From Cyprinodon diabolis (lineage: Eukaryota > Chordata > Actinopteri > Cyprinodontiformes > Cyprinodontidae), in contig CM060064.1 of the NCBI GenBank assembly GCA_030533445.1, forward strand, positions 39,401,787 through 39,465,786: a stretch of DNA of 64,000 nt. The letters are read 5' to 3'. A program made the position numbers and the translations under genes. Shown here piece by piece: positions 1-12,600 of this stretch. The first letter of the stretch is position 1; every line of letters starts with the position of its first letter. The notes below the pieces were generated by a model. The model did no database searches and was not told where the DNA came from. It saw nothing but the letters and a program-made list of their open reading frames with translations.

Positions 1-289
1 GACGAGGTTTTTCTAACAAATGACGACATTGGCTTTACACAGAAAAGGTGCTTGAAATCCATTGTTGGTTTAAGCTCACATTTTCCCTGGTGGAGCTGGT
101 AGCTCTGTGAAAAGTCCTCAACTCTCTCTTAAAGACATGCGCTAACAGCAACTATTGTTAATTGGGAGTAATGGTATGGTCTTTCAGAAACTATCAGTTT
201 ATTGTGGTTTTTAACACTAACATTTTTCTCTGTGGGTGACAGTGGTGAAGGAAGCCGTTATTTGTTCTGAAACTTAATTTCATTTTCCG

Positions 290-400
290 TCAGTGTGCCC
301 CATGGCAGCTGTGGCTACAATATGGCTTGTCATCAGTGTGTAAACAAAAAGGTGAATGATTGACATTTGTGTGTAGTGTTTACTTTGAATTCACCCCTGA
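290..400 (+). repeat. Dispersed SINE-like repeat, diverged copy
   Basis: Shares GTGCCCCATGGCAGCTGTGG and the following ATCAGTGTGT...GTGAATGA region with copies at 10615-10755, 32920-33060 and 33880-34200. Confidence 0.55.
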
Positions 401-613
401 TAAGAGCTAAATTACAACAGCTGGAATGTTGTTCCAACTCAGACACTTCAGGCACTTTAAAAGTGTTTAATTTCACTTCTCAGGCATTCAAAAAATATAC
501 TCAAAAGTTTCTGTGGAATAGTAAATAAAAACTTGTGCCCAAATGTTTTTTATCCATAAATATGAAAGATGGACATATATTCACAAAAGGGTTTTATTCA
601 AGGAATTGCTCAC

Positions 614-682
614 CTTTGGTCCTGGAAATCCTTCTCCTTGGGGTCCAGGCTTTCCTTGGGGTCCAGTTGGTCCTGGTGGACC
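614..682 (-). CDS. col28a1: col28a1 69-bp collagen exon with Gly-X imperfection
   Basis: There are 23 codons: five triplets ending GPQ, then a short GE, then GFP GPK. The donor is AAG|GTGAGC and the acceptor TTGTCTAG. It is the most 3' col28a1 exon seen in the window. Confidence 0.9.
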
Positions 683-3600
683 CTAGACAAAAAAAAAAAA
701 GAAACTCTTGGTCAAAACATTTGTTTATCAAACTGATTTGATTTTGAAAAATGTTTTTTCATAATGTCATGGGAAAATCATCCCTTCTATTTCCTTTTAA
801 TTATCCAAACTTTCTTGTCGTCTCTGTCGAGTTTATTAAGACTGCTTTTTTTGCTAATTTGTTTTGGTCAGGAAAATATTATTTCAGAAATATTTTATTG
901 TCTGTTAAGCTGACGGGCATTTACCATTAAGTTCTGCACATGTCCTAAAATAAAACCTAAAATAAAATCTATACATTTTGACAAATGAATCATTCAGACA
1001 TGGAGATTGTTGGGAGCTGGAGAAGTACCACCTTCCTCCAGCAGAGTCCGCCATGGATCCTCCTGAGCCGAGCCTCCTGCACAGCTGAAGCTCATCCCAT
1101 CATCAGAGGATCCACAGTATTTAAGCTGTCTTCAGACCTTGCCTCAACGCCGCAGAGTTTTATCCAGTTGGTTAGCACCTAAGCCTAGTATCTCTGAGAA
1201 CCTTTGTTAACTTTTGAATCCAGACTGGATTCTAACCTTTGTCTCTGTCTTCCAGGAAACCTGTTTTTCTCCTGTGAAGCTCAGGAGGAGCTTAACCTGC
1301 CGAGCCTGCCCTCTGAGCCAAACCTGAAGTCTCTCTCTGGATTTTCCTTGCAGCTCTGGACCAAGAGCTGGAAACTCAAAGCCAAGGTCAGCTCATTCTC
1401 AAGAAGTAAGACGCTGAAGCAGTTAATGGACTCTGCTGAACAAACTATCTCCGGACCCAACAGTTTCCCTCTCAAGGCTTTAACCAAGAACCCTCAAGAC
1501 TCCAGTGAACCAGTCCCCAGGCCAGAACCAGAACCAGTGATTAAACTGTGCTTGTGACAATAAACATTGTTAAACCTTTTACTTCTGTTTCCGTCTCTGT
1601 GGTGTTCTGCATAACTGGGTCTCACTAGAGAACCATCATGACAGAGATGATCCTAAATTTAGCTTTGAGGTTCTTCTGTGTTGACGTAGAACATGGAATT
1701 ACCGTAAATTCTCTAATATTGGCCTGTATTCCATTAGCGGCCGGGTCTCTAATAATGGCCTGTCTGGCTGTCGGCGAGGTAAATAGTGGCCGGACTCTTA
1801 TACAGGCCGGGGCTATAATTAAAACCAACGATGTTCCTGGGCAGCCCTCAACAACTTGTGATAGTAACATACAAGTACCACAGGGGGGCAATGTTTGCTA
1901 AGAAATCCAAGCCATTAGCATGGGAAGTCCCATCCTTACACAGAGATCGTAGTGGCCTTTCACAATCGTTTTGATCTGAAAGACAAATGTGATTACGGGT
2001 AGGTCTGGAGGTAACCAGGCAGCGTTAAAATGACAGATTTTCGTTGGTCTTCGTTGTTCTAAATTTACCTTGAAATATATGATACTGGTAGCCAACTTCC
2101 ACTTAGCCTGCCTCAAATAAAATTTCGCTATTTGCCCAAGATTCCACTCTTGTTTTTTTTTTTTTTTTTTTTTTTTGCCGTTCAGAAAAATTGCAGCTGC
2201 TGGAAGATGTCTGAATAATGTTCTGTATACCGTTATGGTAACTGTACTTTTTCAATAAATGAACCTAGTATTTTATAGGTTCAAAGAGACACAAAATCAG
2301 TTTTTTATTCATTCCACTGGTTGTCTGTTTTGATCAAATAGAAATAGAGGCCTGCCTCTAATTCTGGCCTCCTTCCAATAATGGCCTGGACCAAGATGTA
2401 CCTGAGTTAAATAAAAGCCCCGGCCTATATTAGAGGATTTACGGTAAGGAAAAAAAACATCCACAAAGTTGGATCACTACACTTTTTGCTAATAGTAGCC
2501 CGTCAATGTACCAAAAGCCTAAAAAGACTTGATGTTATAAGATTATTTTAAAAGTTCTGGATCTGAAAACACTGAATCATTGCACGCTGTAAAGCATTAC
2601 AAGACATGTCTGACAATTCAGTGTTACTGCTCAGAAAATGCAAACATATTTAATTAATTAAATGTTTCTGATTCGGCCAGTATATTCATTCTTACAGGTG
2701 GTCCACTGTCTCCTTTCCCAGTTGGACCCATTGGACCTGGTCTTCCTTCAAAGCCCCTTTCACCCTGTAAGCAGGCAACAGCATCAGGCTCAATTCAACT
2801 TCCCAATACAGCCATACATTTTATGAAGCAAAACTTATTGAAAGAAGCAGGATTACAGTTTATTTTACCTTGAAGTTAAAATGTTATTTCATATTTTTAG
2901 TGACTCAAAAAATCTTTGCAGGGAACCTCAAAATGGACAGTAAAAACTGAAGTGTCATTCTTATTATACTTCGTAATAAAAGTAGAAAAACAGGTTGACA
3001 CATGATTTATACATTCATGTATTTTTAAAAAAATCTAAGAAGTATAGATAGCATAAGGATTTAAATAAAGATGTCACCTTAGGTCCTGGACGTCCAATCC
3101 CAAAGTCTCCTGGTGGTCCACGTTCACCAACGGGACCTCTGTCCCCCTGAGGTTTGCATTGTTGCATGAAGATAAACAGACAGGGATGGCAAAATGCTAC
3201 ATAACACGGCAACCAGTAATCACCTGCAAGCAGCATTACTGATAAACCTAACCAGCACCATTTCAATACTGAAAATATAATAATATATAAAAGAATTACA
3301 AACTTTCTCTATGTCTCTAGAATCAAATCTGTGTCAAGAGATTTAAAATACAAACCTTGAAAAAGCTGTTTAGGTACCAGCTCTGAAAATTTTACATATG
3401 TAATAACTCCAATCATGTGAAAACTCATATGCCATTAAAAATAATAGTTATATAAGGGAGCTTGGATAGACTTAACATTTTACAGATTTGAATGTTTAAC
3501 ATTTGATAGAAAATTTTCCAAATTTAGAATTTTTCCATTTATTATTCTATTTACTACTTCTCTCACAAAAGTGTGAGAAGACCTTTAAAACCATGTTTCA

Positions 3601-6600
3601 AAATAAAAAAAACATTATACGCAAAATTACATTTTCCTCATGCAAAAAATGTTTGTTAACCCATCTCTTCCAAATGTGAAAACTATTCAAAACAATGTTT
3701 ATTATAAATATACATTGGAACTTTAAGGTATTAAAGTTTATATTTACCAGTGTCACTGAGATTTGAGTTGTAATATTCTTATAGCAATTGCGCAAAAAAG
3801 GGAATAAAAGGAAGACTTAATCTTGAAATCGTGTTAGACCTGATTTCAAGATTTAATCATGAAATCAGGTCTAATATGTTTTTGTACAATAGTTAGAATT
3901 TTTATAAATAACTAAACAAAAATATATAAAGCAGGTAAAATAAGTATTGAACACATCACTATTTGTCTCAGTAAATATATTTCTAGAGGTTCTATTACCA
4001 TGACATTCACATTCACCAGATATCTGTAACAATCCATATATTCAAAGAAATCAAACCATAGATGTCCAGAAATTAAGTTATGTGTACTAATGGGGAATGG
4101 CAAAGGAAAAAACAATTTTAACAATGAAGAAAGGGAGGTGCAAGAAGGCATGGAAAGCAAAGACACCAGCCAAAATCTCTTAGAAAGCAACCCTGCCCCT
4201 TGTCAGTGCAAAAATTGATTTAATCTGGTTCATTCCGAAATGATGGCCTATAAAAAGTGTCTCTGATATCATACAAGAAACATCTCATAATGAGTAAAAG
4301 TAAAAAGCTTCCTCAAGACCTTTGCATGTCATATACGGAAGAGTTGTACCCAGCATTCAAGGTGAGACCATCAGTAGGAACGATTAAAATGTTTATTAAA
4401 ACAAATCAGAACTGAAACAGAGCAGAAACGGGCTGCTGTGGGTCTTTGGACCTGCAGCAACTGCGGGGAAAGGGGGGCGATCAGAGGTTCCGACCCAAAC
4501 GGTAACAAAGGGATCCAGGCTTCCACGAATCCTTAGAGTGTGAAGGCAGGTTCGGATTCAGACGGGTGCAGAAGCGTGCCCAGATGGACATGAACAGATG
4601 CAGACAGGCGGAATCCAGTAGGAGTCCAAAGGTGGTTCAGGGGAAGAGATCAGACGGGGACAGACAGGGCCAGTGGATGAGAGGGAATGGAATCAGGAGA
4701 TCAGAATAACTAGGGAAGCGCTAAAATGTTCTCATAGCTGGTTAGAGAATAAACTCGCCTGAAGACATTGGCTCCAGAATAATCTCCTCACTGGAATGGG
4801 GACATGAACCTTGGACCATCTTAAACTTATGAAAATAGAACATAAAGACTTCTCAGAGGGAACAAACAAACAGCAAACAATTATCTGGCCCCGATAGCTG
4901 GAACTAAGCCCAATATAAAGAAACAGACGCAGGTGGATGAGATCAGTGATAATTACAGACTGGGCAGAGTTAGGTAGATGAGTGAAATTAACATTTAATG
5001 CCAGCTCTCAGGGCAGATCATGACATTGCATGATCTAAACTTCTCAATGTTCCAATGAGCATTGTTGAGGCTATAATCTGGAAGTGGAAAGATTACCCCA
5101 TTCCAGCCAATCGCCTGATTTGAATCCACTAAAAAATCAGAGTTCATAGAAGAGGCCCAAAAAACCTTCAAGATTTGAAGACTGGGTGGAAAAATGGGCC
5201 AAAACCACATATGAGCAATGCATTCAAATAATTTCATACAGGAGGCATCTTGAAGCTTTCATTGCCAACAAAGACTTTTGTACAAAGTATTAAATACATT
5301 TCAATAGTTGTGTTCAATATTTGTGTTCAATACTTTTTCCCTGTGCCATGTTGCGATACATTGTCGCCGATCTCAACGGAACTACGCATCTCAGAAGACA
5401 CAGCCCTCCAGTGTAGGTTTTATAAATACTAGCTTCCCATATTAGCGTCCTATTTTGCCGGTGGCTCTGCACCGCTAACGGCTAGACAAAAGCGCTCACA
5501 GCTGAAGGCTACATAAAGTAGAGACAAAATCCCTCCGGAGAAGTCGGCACTTGCTGAACCGAGTTGCACTGCCTTATTCCTGCGATTTAGAAGGAGTTGA
5601 ACACAGTGTTTTTATTTTTCCTGCGATTCAGAAGGGGCTGAACGCTGTTTTTATTTTTCTTCCTGCGATTCAAACCGAGTGAACTCAGTGTATCCAGGAT
5701 CCTGCTGCAGCAGAGACAGAAGAGCTAAACCAGCTCTGCTAACCGCCGAAGGAACCCTTTGAAGCTGCCAGACCGTGACCGCCTGAGACGAAGGACAGGG
5801 CAGCACCGAAGAAGTGCTGCTACAGGCTGCGTGCTAACCAGCGTAGCTAAATGGGAGATGTACCATGCTACTGTAAGTTATAAAATTAACCCCCTTTCAA
5901 ATCGCCTCTTATTCTTGCATCGGATTGATTCAAATCTCTTTGATTTGCTGTTGGACGAACTGACTAGACCAAAGAAACCGGACCGAGCCGAAGGCCTTCA
6001 CTCCACCGAACCAAAAACAGTAACTGCACCCTTCCCCCTCCTTTCCATCTGATGCTTAATAAGTGCTCTGATTGGGTGAACTAGGTCGAATAGATAGTCG
6101 TGTTGGTGTTTTTATTTGAAACAAGTTTTCTGATTCAAGTGCTGATGGTTAAAGTTTTAAATGAATGCTAATGCTCACTACCCAGAACCCCTGGGGCCAG
6201 CTAATCTAACGGGTCTTTCAGCCTCATTGTAGTTTAGTTACAGTTATAATCATTCAACTGATAATAAGAACTAATTTTACCCTTGATTTGAATAACCTAT
6301 TAATTAACTAACTTTGCAGTTCTAGTTATTAAATATACTCATTATCTTCTGGTAAGCTGGCACAACAGCCATTTCACTTTATTACACATAACTTAATTTC
6401 TGGACATCTATGGCTTGATTTCTTTGTATGTGCGGATTGGATGGGTTGTTACCAACATCTGGTGAAAATGTCATGTCCCTAACCCTAACTCTAGAAATAT
6501 TTTTACTGAGAAAAATGGTGTGTTCAATACTTATTTTACCTGCTGTATGTTTTATCTTCATTCTTTCATCTTTTTAATTGTTACAAAAAAATATACATAT

Positions 6601-9600
6601 ATATGTCCAAAAAGGAGAGTAACATTGATCACTGAATCTTAAGTATCTTAAAGTCTTACTTTAGGTCCTGCTGGACCCTCAGGACCCATGTCTCCTACTG
6701 GTCCTATTAAACCCTGCAAAATAAACAAAAGAAAAAATGTCAGTCCAGTGTGGGAACATTCTTTAGCATCATCAAGAACGTTCTTGCAAGTTGTTTTTTG
6801 TGTTGGCTACTTGATATGAAAAATTAAATAATTTCTTGAATGAGTTGGGAATTGGGAGTTTGGTCTCCAACCGACAGCAACAGGTATAGTTTTCATCCCA
6901 ACTGATTCTCAGACCATGCTCATCAAATAACAGAGCTAGACTGACTCTTTGCCAATAGCATCGGGAAAAAAATGACAGAATCCTTCAACTAATCTCACTG
7001 CACAAAGTTTGATCCTGCAAAAGAATAACATCCTGCAAGCCTGGGGTCATAGCTTTGGTGTCAGGATTACCTATAATCCAGTATTCACATTCCATTTGTC
7101 CAGGCAGGAGTAACATTTTTCAGGTTGAACGGATTGATAAAAAACTGTCTAATGAGACCAAATCCTGATGTTTTTGTTTTAATATGGCTGCATGGTAGCA
7201 GACTACACATTAAGTATGTGTAAAAGAAAAGAGAAGAAACCAGAATTTATTTTGACATTAAAACATATTTGTTTCATTAAACTGTTTACTAGACTTCATT
7301 CCAAAGGCCTCAACACTGTGAGAGGAACATTTGTAGAAAAACTAGCAGTAAGTTTGAAGACATCCTTAAACCACAAAGATGACCTAAACTGGCTTGTAAA
7401 ATACCCAAGGACTGTATTGTGCTTGTAAGGGAGATTGTGGTAGCTTGCAGAACAATCCTCTAAATCAAATCCAACCCTACTGAATGTCAGTCAGGTGGTT
7501 GGCAATAAAGGTGGGATAGGAGTGAGTCGGTCAGTCTGAGGTCAGAACGTATGTGATCTTTGACAAGGGACCTCACTCTGGGCCAGGCGACACATTTTCT
7601 AGATTCAGAAAACAGACTGGATCAGGCTGAATGTTAGTATACTATATTATTGCCGGTGAATCGCCACAGACTGTGTATTTGGTAACGGTGTTGTGGTGAG
7701 CTGGGCTTTGGACAGTTGTAAATAAGCATTGGGTCAAGGGACTGGCTCTAGAACGGCAACTATACTGGATCATAAGATCCTTTCATTAGTACTTCTTGTC
7801 TGTCTCACTCAGCTACAGAAAAAGCTGGATCCCTTTAAAGGATGGAATAAGCAAATTAATTGGACACTCCACACTTTACATGAATTATCTCCTGTCCAAT
7901 GATTTTTATCATTTGCTCTGCCAGTTCCGGCTCTAGTGGTCAACATATTGTACGAGCTCAGCCTCAAACAGGTTTGCACATAGGGTATACAATGACATTT
8001 TGCATATTATAATGGGTTTTCCTGAGCCGTTGTAAGTAAGTGCACCTCCATTAATGGCCGACCTGATCATATGTTTAGAGGAAGGGGAAATCAGAACACC
8101 CAGAGGAAAACCTACGCAAAGACGGAGATAACATGCAAACCCCACACAGAACGGCCCTCTTTAAAGCCCAGGACTCAAACCCTAAACCTTCTTGCTGTGA
8201 GGCAAGATTGCTAACTGCTTCTTCCACCACACTGCAGGACAGAAACAAGAGTTGATTATTTCAAATCAACACGAGCAGGTCAAGTTTGAGTTTTACATCA
8301 AAAAGTCCAGTTATATGCCACAGATCTGGCTCTAAAACCAATTGAAAATCCAAAACTATACTTCCAAAGAATTGAATGACAAAATTGATCCTAAGAAGAA
8401 ACTATAGAAACATTTGGCCTTTGGAACTGAGGGGAATATAAAACAAGACTCTGCTCTTAAGGGCTTTAGCCTTTTTTCGATGATCTCTTAAAACATACTG
8501 ACCTTTTAACAGAAAAAAAAGAACCAACCAAACTGATTAATCAACCTACTAAGTTCTGTTTAGGATATGTAACAGATATAAGAGGAAAAAAAATGTTGCT
8601 AATGTCTTAGCAACTTAAACCTGTTGTTGTGGCAGACCAAGTATCAGGTGATTCTTTGCATTTTACCATTGGATAAAATAAAATGTATAGTGAAGTTAAT
8701 CAGGCTTCAAACACCTTATAGCTCTACCTTCTCTCCTTTCAATCCTGGCAGGCCTGGAAGTCCCTCCCGTCCCTGCAAAATAAGACCAAATTCACTACAA
8801 AGCCACAATGTGTATGAGGTTCCTGGAAATATTCAAATAAACTTGAACCATACAGCTTCACCCTTTTCTCCAGGAGGACCACAGTCTCCTTTATTTCCCT
8901 GCAAGATAGACGCAGCTCCTAAATGCTTTTGGAAAATCACATTATCAAATAAATAAATCTGTTTAACCGTCAGTTACCTTGTTGCCCTTAAAACCTGGAA
9001 GTCCCTGTGAAGAGTATTTTCATAAGTCATCCATTATGATCTAAATTAGAAGCTGAACAAACAAAGAAGGAACATATTTTTACCTGCAAACCGTCACTTC
9101 CAGGTTGACCATTTAATCCAGGCTCACCCTTAAAAACAACCCACATGGCCTTTAGTTACATAGTAAAAACCACTGAAACATTTGAAAACACTTCATTATA
9201 AACATACTAAACCTTCTGTCCTTTCAGACCAGGTGGTCCTTCATCACCTGGGTCTCCTTTCCTTCCCTGCTCTCAGAATAAGCATAAAAATAAAGAATGA
9301 AGCAGCAGAACAAACACATTCTCCATTGATACTTACAGGGGGTTATTTAAATGCATTAAATTATTTATAAAACATTATTTTAATGTTTTATAAATAATCA
9401 AAACAAATCAGAACAGAAACAAAAACAAAACAAAATCAACTCTCCTGAAGTTGCAATATTCACCAAGTATAAAGAAAATTGGATGACATTGTAATTTAAA
9501 GCTGGGTTCTCACCATTTAAAATAGCCAAACAGAAAGAAGAATTGTTCCTTCACAATTATCAGATATTTGTGTTTTCTTCTGAATTTATTTAAAAAAATA

Positions 9601-12600
9601 AAAGTTCTTCATTTCAATTTTGCATTCAACATTCTTGGTTAACAACAGGGACATATGTTGGTAATCAAATGAAAACAAACTCACAGAAATGCCTGGAACC
9701 CCTCTCTCTCCTTTTTCACAGACACACGGTGGGCACTGAGAATGGAATAACAGTTAGGGAAGTTTCCATAGAGGAGATTTAGGAGAGTAAGAAATGTTTA
9801 AATCGGTCCAAACTCACTTCTTCGAGTGCTACAGCCCCCTGCAAGGAAAGCAAAACAAAATCTGTTAAAAATGGTTTTATACAGTGTTATTTATGTTCAT
9901 CAACTGGGAATTATGATACCTTTTTGCATTCTATTATATTATTTTTCTATTCTCTCCTCAGGTGTACAATAAAGCCATAGATCCTACATTGTCACTGTTT
10001 ATGAAACTAAATAGTGAAATTTGTGTGAGAAACTGCTATGATATGATTTAAAAATTGGAAGTAAGATCCCCCCATCATTTTGTTCCTCTGTGATGGAGGG
10101 TGTGGTGATATCTGGAAGGGATCATCTCTATAACTGAATTGTAGAGATGATCCCTTCCAGATATCACCACACCCCCCATCACAGAGGAACAAAGTACCTC
10201 CCCTCCTTAGCCAGTGAACAATACCTCCTTAAAGACCGACCCTTAACAATCATAGACAGGTTTCAGGTATTACAGGCTAACAATGAAACCAAACGACCCA
10301 CTCGTCGGTTTCCATTTGCATGTTTCCAAGCAAAACAGGGCCTCGTCTCTATAAAGACTCAAACTCACTGCGGATCCAGACATTTGAATTGAGAAAGCTT
10401 CCTGGAGGGGAAGCGAAAAGTCTTCAAACCTTGGAAAACAATTCCAGTGGATTTTTTTTTAAACTTTTATGGAATTATGAAAGCTTTATATTGGTTCACA
10501 GAGGACATTGTCTTGCTGGCACATCTACATAACTTACCATTACTGTAAAGTGCCCTGAACTGTGTTTTTCAAGGCAGGCAGGAAATATTTTATACACTTT
10601 GTCTAGTTCCTCCTTCTTCTCCTCGCTTCTGTCTGTGTGCCCCATGGCAGCTTTGGCTATAATGTAGCTGGACATTATCCGAGAGTGAATGTGTGCATAA
10701 AAGGGTGAATGAATCAATGCAGTATAAACTGCTTTAGTGTGTACTGACTTGAAAAAAAAAATGTTACGCAAATCTCCAGCTAAGTTAATTCACAGAGAGT
10801 TAAGTTGTTTATTGTCTTAAAGCATTTGGAAATAATTAAAGCCAATTAATTGGTCCACTATGGGAAAATATTTCTCTGCATAACCCGTCTCCTTAGGGAG
10901 TGCACTGCAAAAAACAATCTAGAAATAAGTCAAAATTTCTTAAATTAAGTGTATTTACCCTTAATTTGAGTAAGGCAATGAGAGTATTTGCCAATGGAAT
11001 GAGTAGTTTTACTCTTAAAATAAGATAATTAGAAAATGTGTACCCGAAATTAGACAATGCAGTTTTTTTTTTTTTTTTTTTATGTTAATGGTCTTGTTCC
11101 ATTGGCAATATGTCTCACTTAGCTCCTTAATTCAAGAATAAATGCACTTATTTAAAGAAAAAATGCAATGTGGCACTGGGGAGCAATTGGGGGTCTTGCA
11201 GCCTTTCATAGAACAAAAATTCCTCTCAATTCTCCTCTAACTATAGGCCACCACTTCCCAAATCTCCTTAAGTTAAGGAAATGTATTAATTATTGTTTGA
11301 AAACAATAATATATGTTAAGAAACATGCATCTCACAGGTACCATGTTTACCTGACCTCAGCACTCACCATCTCTCTGATCAGTTTCTGTTCAAGTTGAGG
11401 GTCCTCCAGATAATGAAAAAACCGTCCAGGAGATATGCTTGCGATGGCCTGGAGCTTCTCCTTACTCTCTCCCTGCATGGCGACATTGGACAACCCTATA
11501 GTGAAGACCTTGATCCCATAGCTTTTGGCATCTCTAGCAGCGGGTATCACTTTAGGGTTACGGGGATGATCAACTCCATCAGTCATGAGCACTGCAATCC
11601 TAACTGCATCCTTCGATGTTTCTTCCAGCAGCATCTGTGTAGCGTTCTTAATGGCATAAGTGGTGAAGGTTCCTTGTCCAATGTAGCTCATGGAGTTAAC
11701 TTTACTCTGGAAGGAGTCCAGGTCTTTCCAGTTGGTAAACCGCTGCTCTATAGAAACAAAGCTGCTGTACTGAAGTGCAGCCAGTCGAATCTTCAGCGAA
11801 AAGCCTTTCACCTGGAGCATGGACAGCGCTGTGCTAAATCTCAACACAAACATCTTCTCCTCTGTAAATAGCTCAGCGGTTGCACTCTCGGAGCTGTCCA
11901 GAATGAAAACCACTTCCAGTGAACATTTAGTTCCTGTAAGTAAAGCAAATGACAGATGGTGAAGCACATTAATTATAATAACGGCTATTTCTAAGACCTT
12001 GCTCAGCTACACAACCTTTTAGGGAGACCAGAACACAAGCAAGTTAAGAAAACATCCTTTGATCCTGAGACATTAATGATACTTCTACTGTCTTATAACT
12101 CCTCAGACATGTTTTTTCAGGGTATTTCCGTTCTAAGATTCTGCTTTATGCGTATGGAAAATCTTCACATTGATGGCATTGCCTTAAATTCATGCAAATA
12201 AATGCTTGCTCTAGAACAACTTTTTCAGATCATGTTGAAGAAACGATCTAGAGCATCTCGCAGTGTTACTACAACATTGCTGCCACTGATACCATGTTCC
12301 TTGCTGTTGGTTTATCTGCTAGCTGCCACATTTTCAGATCCGCCACACTTCTCTGGGCCTCCACTATCAGTTCTAGAGGATTGGATTGAGGGGAGTTGGC
12401 AGGAACAAGATTAAAAAGGCAAAAAAAAAGTTGTTTTGGTCAATCTTTAAAGCTTAAAGGGTAATGCAGAGCAGGCAATAAAGATTATTAGTGAACTAAA
12501 TTTGCCTTTTTTGTTTCATGGACCTATGTGGTGCCAAAGACCAGCCCAAATAAGTATGGTGGACTTGAATAGTGGTTTTGATTAAAAGTCATATTTTGTA

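Larger units (their letters stand above)
3929..6545 (+). mobile_element. Degenerate Tc1-like transposon containing two solo LTRs
   Basis: About 175-bp terminal inverted repeats: the 20 bases GCAGGTAAAATAAGTATTGA at 3931-3950 recur perfectly inverted at 6524-6543, and both ends abut TA. Between them are broken plus-strand transposase remnants (4090-4326 and 5031-5320), including a C-terminal piece like the family's TYEQC...LKLSLPTKTF. Two solo LTRs interrupt it. Without them the element is about 0.9 kb, so it is also internally deleted. Confidence 0.8.

Noticed and set aside
1204..1557. 117-codon open frame ending just before an AATAAA
   Set aside because: It lies entirely inside a solo LTR bounded by a GAGAT duplication. 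No known protein family is recognisable.
6478..6490. CCCTAACCCTAAC, two telomere-like units
   Set aside because: Too short, and it is a local change inside the right end of the Tc1-like element.
10395..10420. Hammerhead-ribozyme-like CTGGA...GCGAAA in the retro-like repeat (also near 29843 and 37038)
   Set aside because: All copies deviate from the invariant CUGANGA core and lack a convincing stem II. A covariance-model search (Rfam hammerhead models) would settle it.
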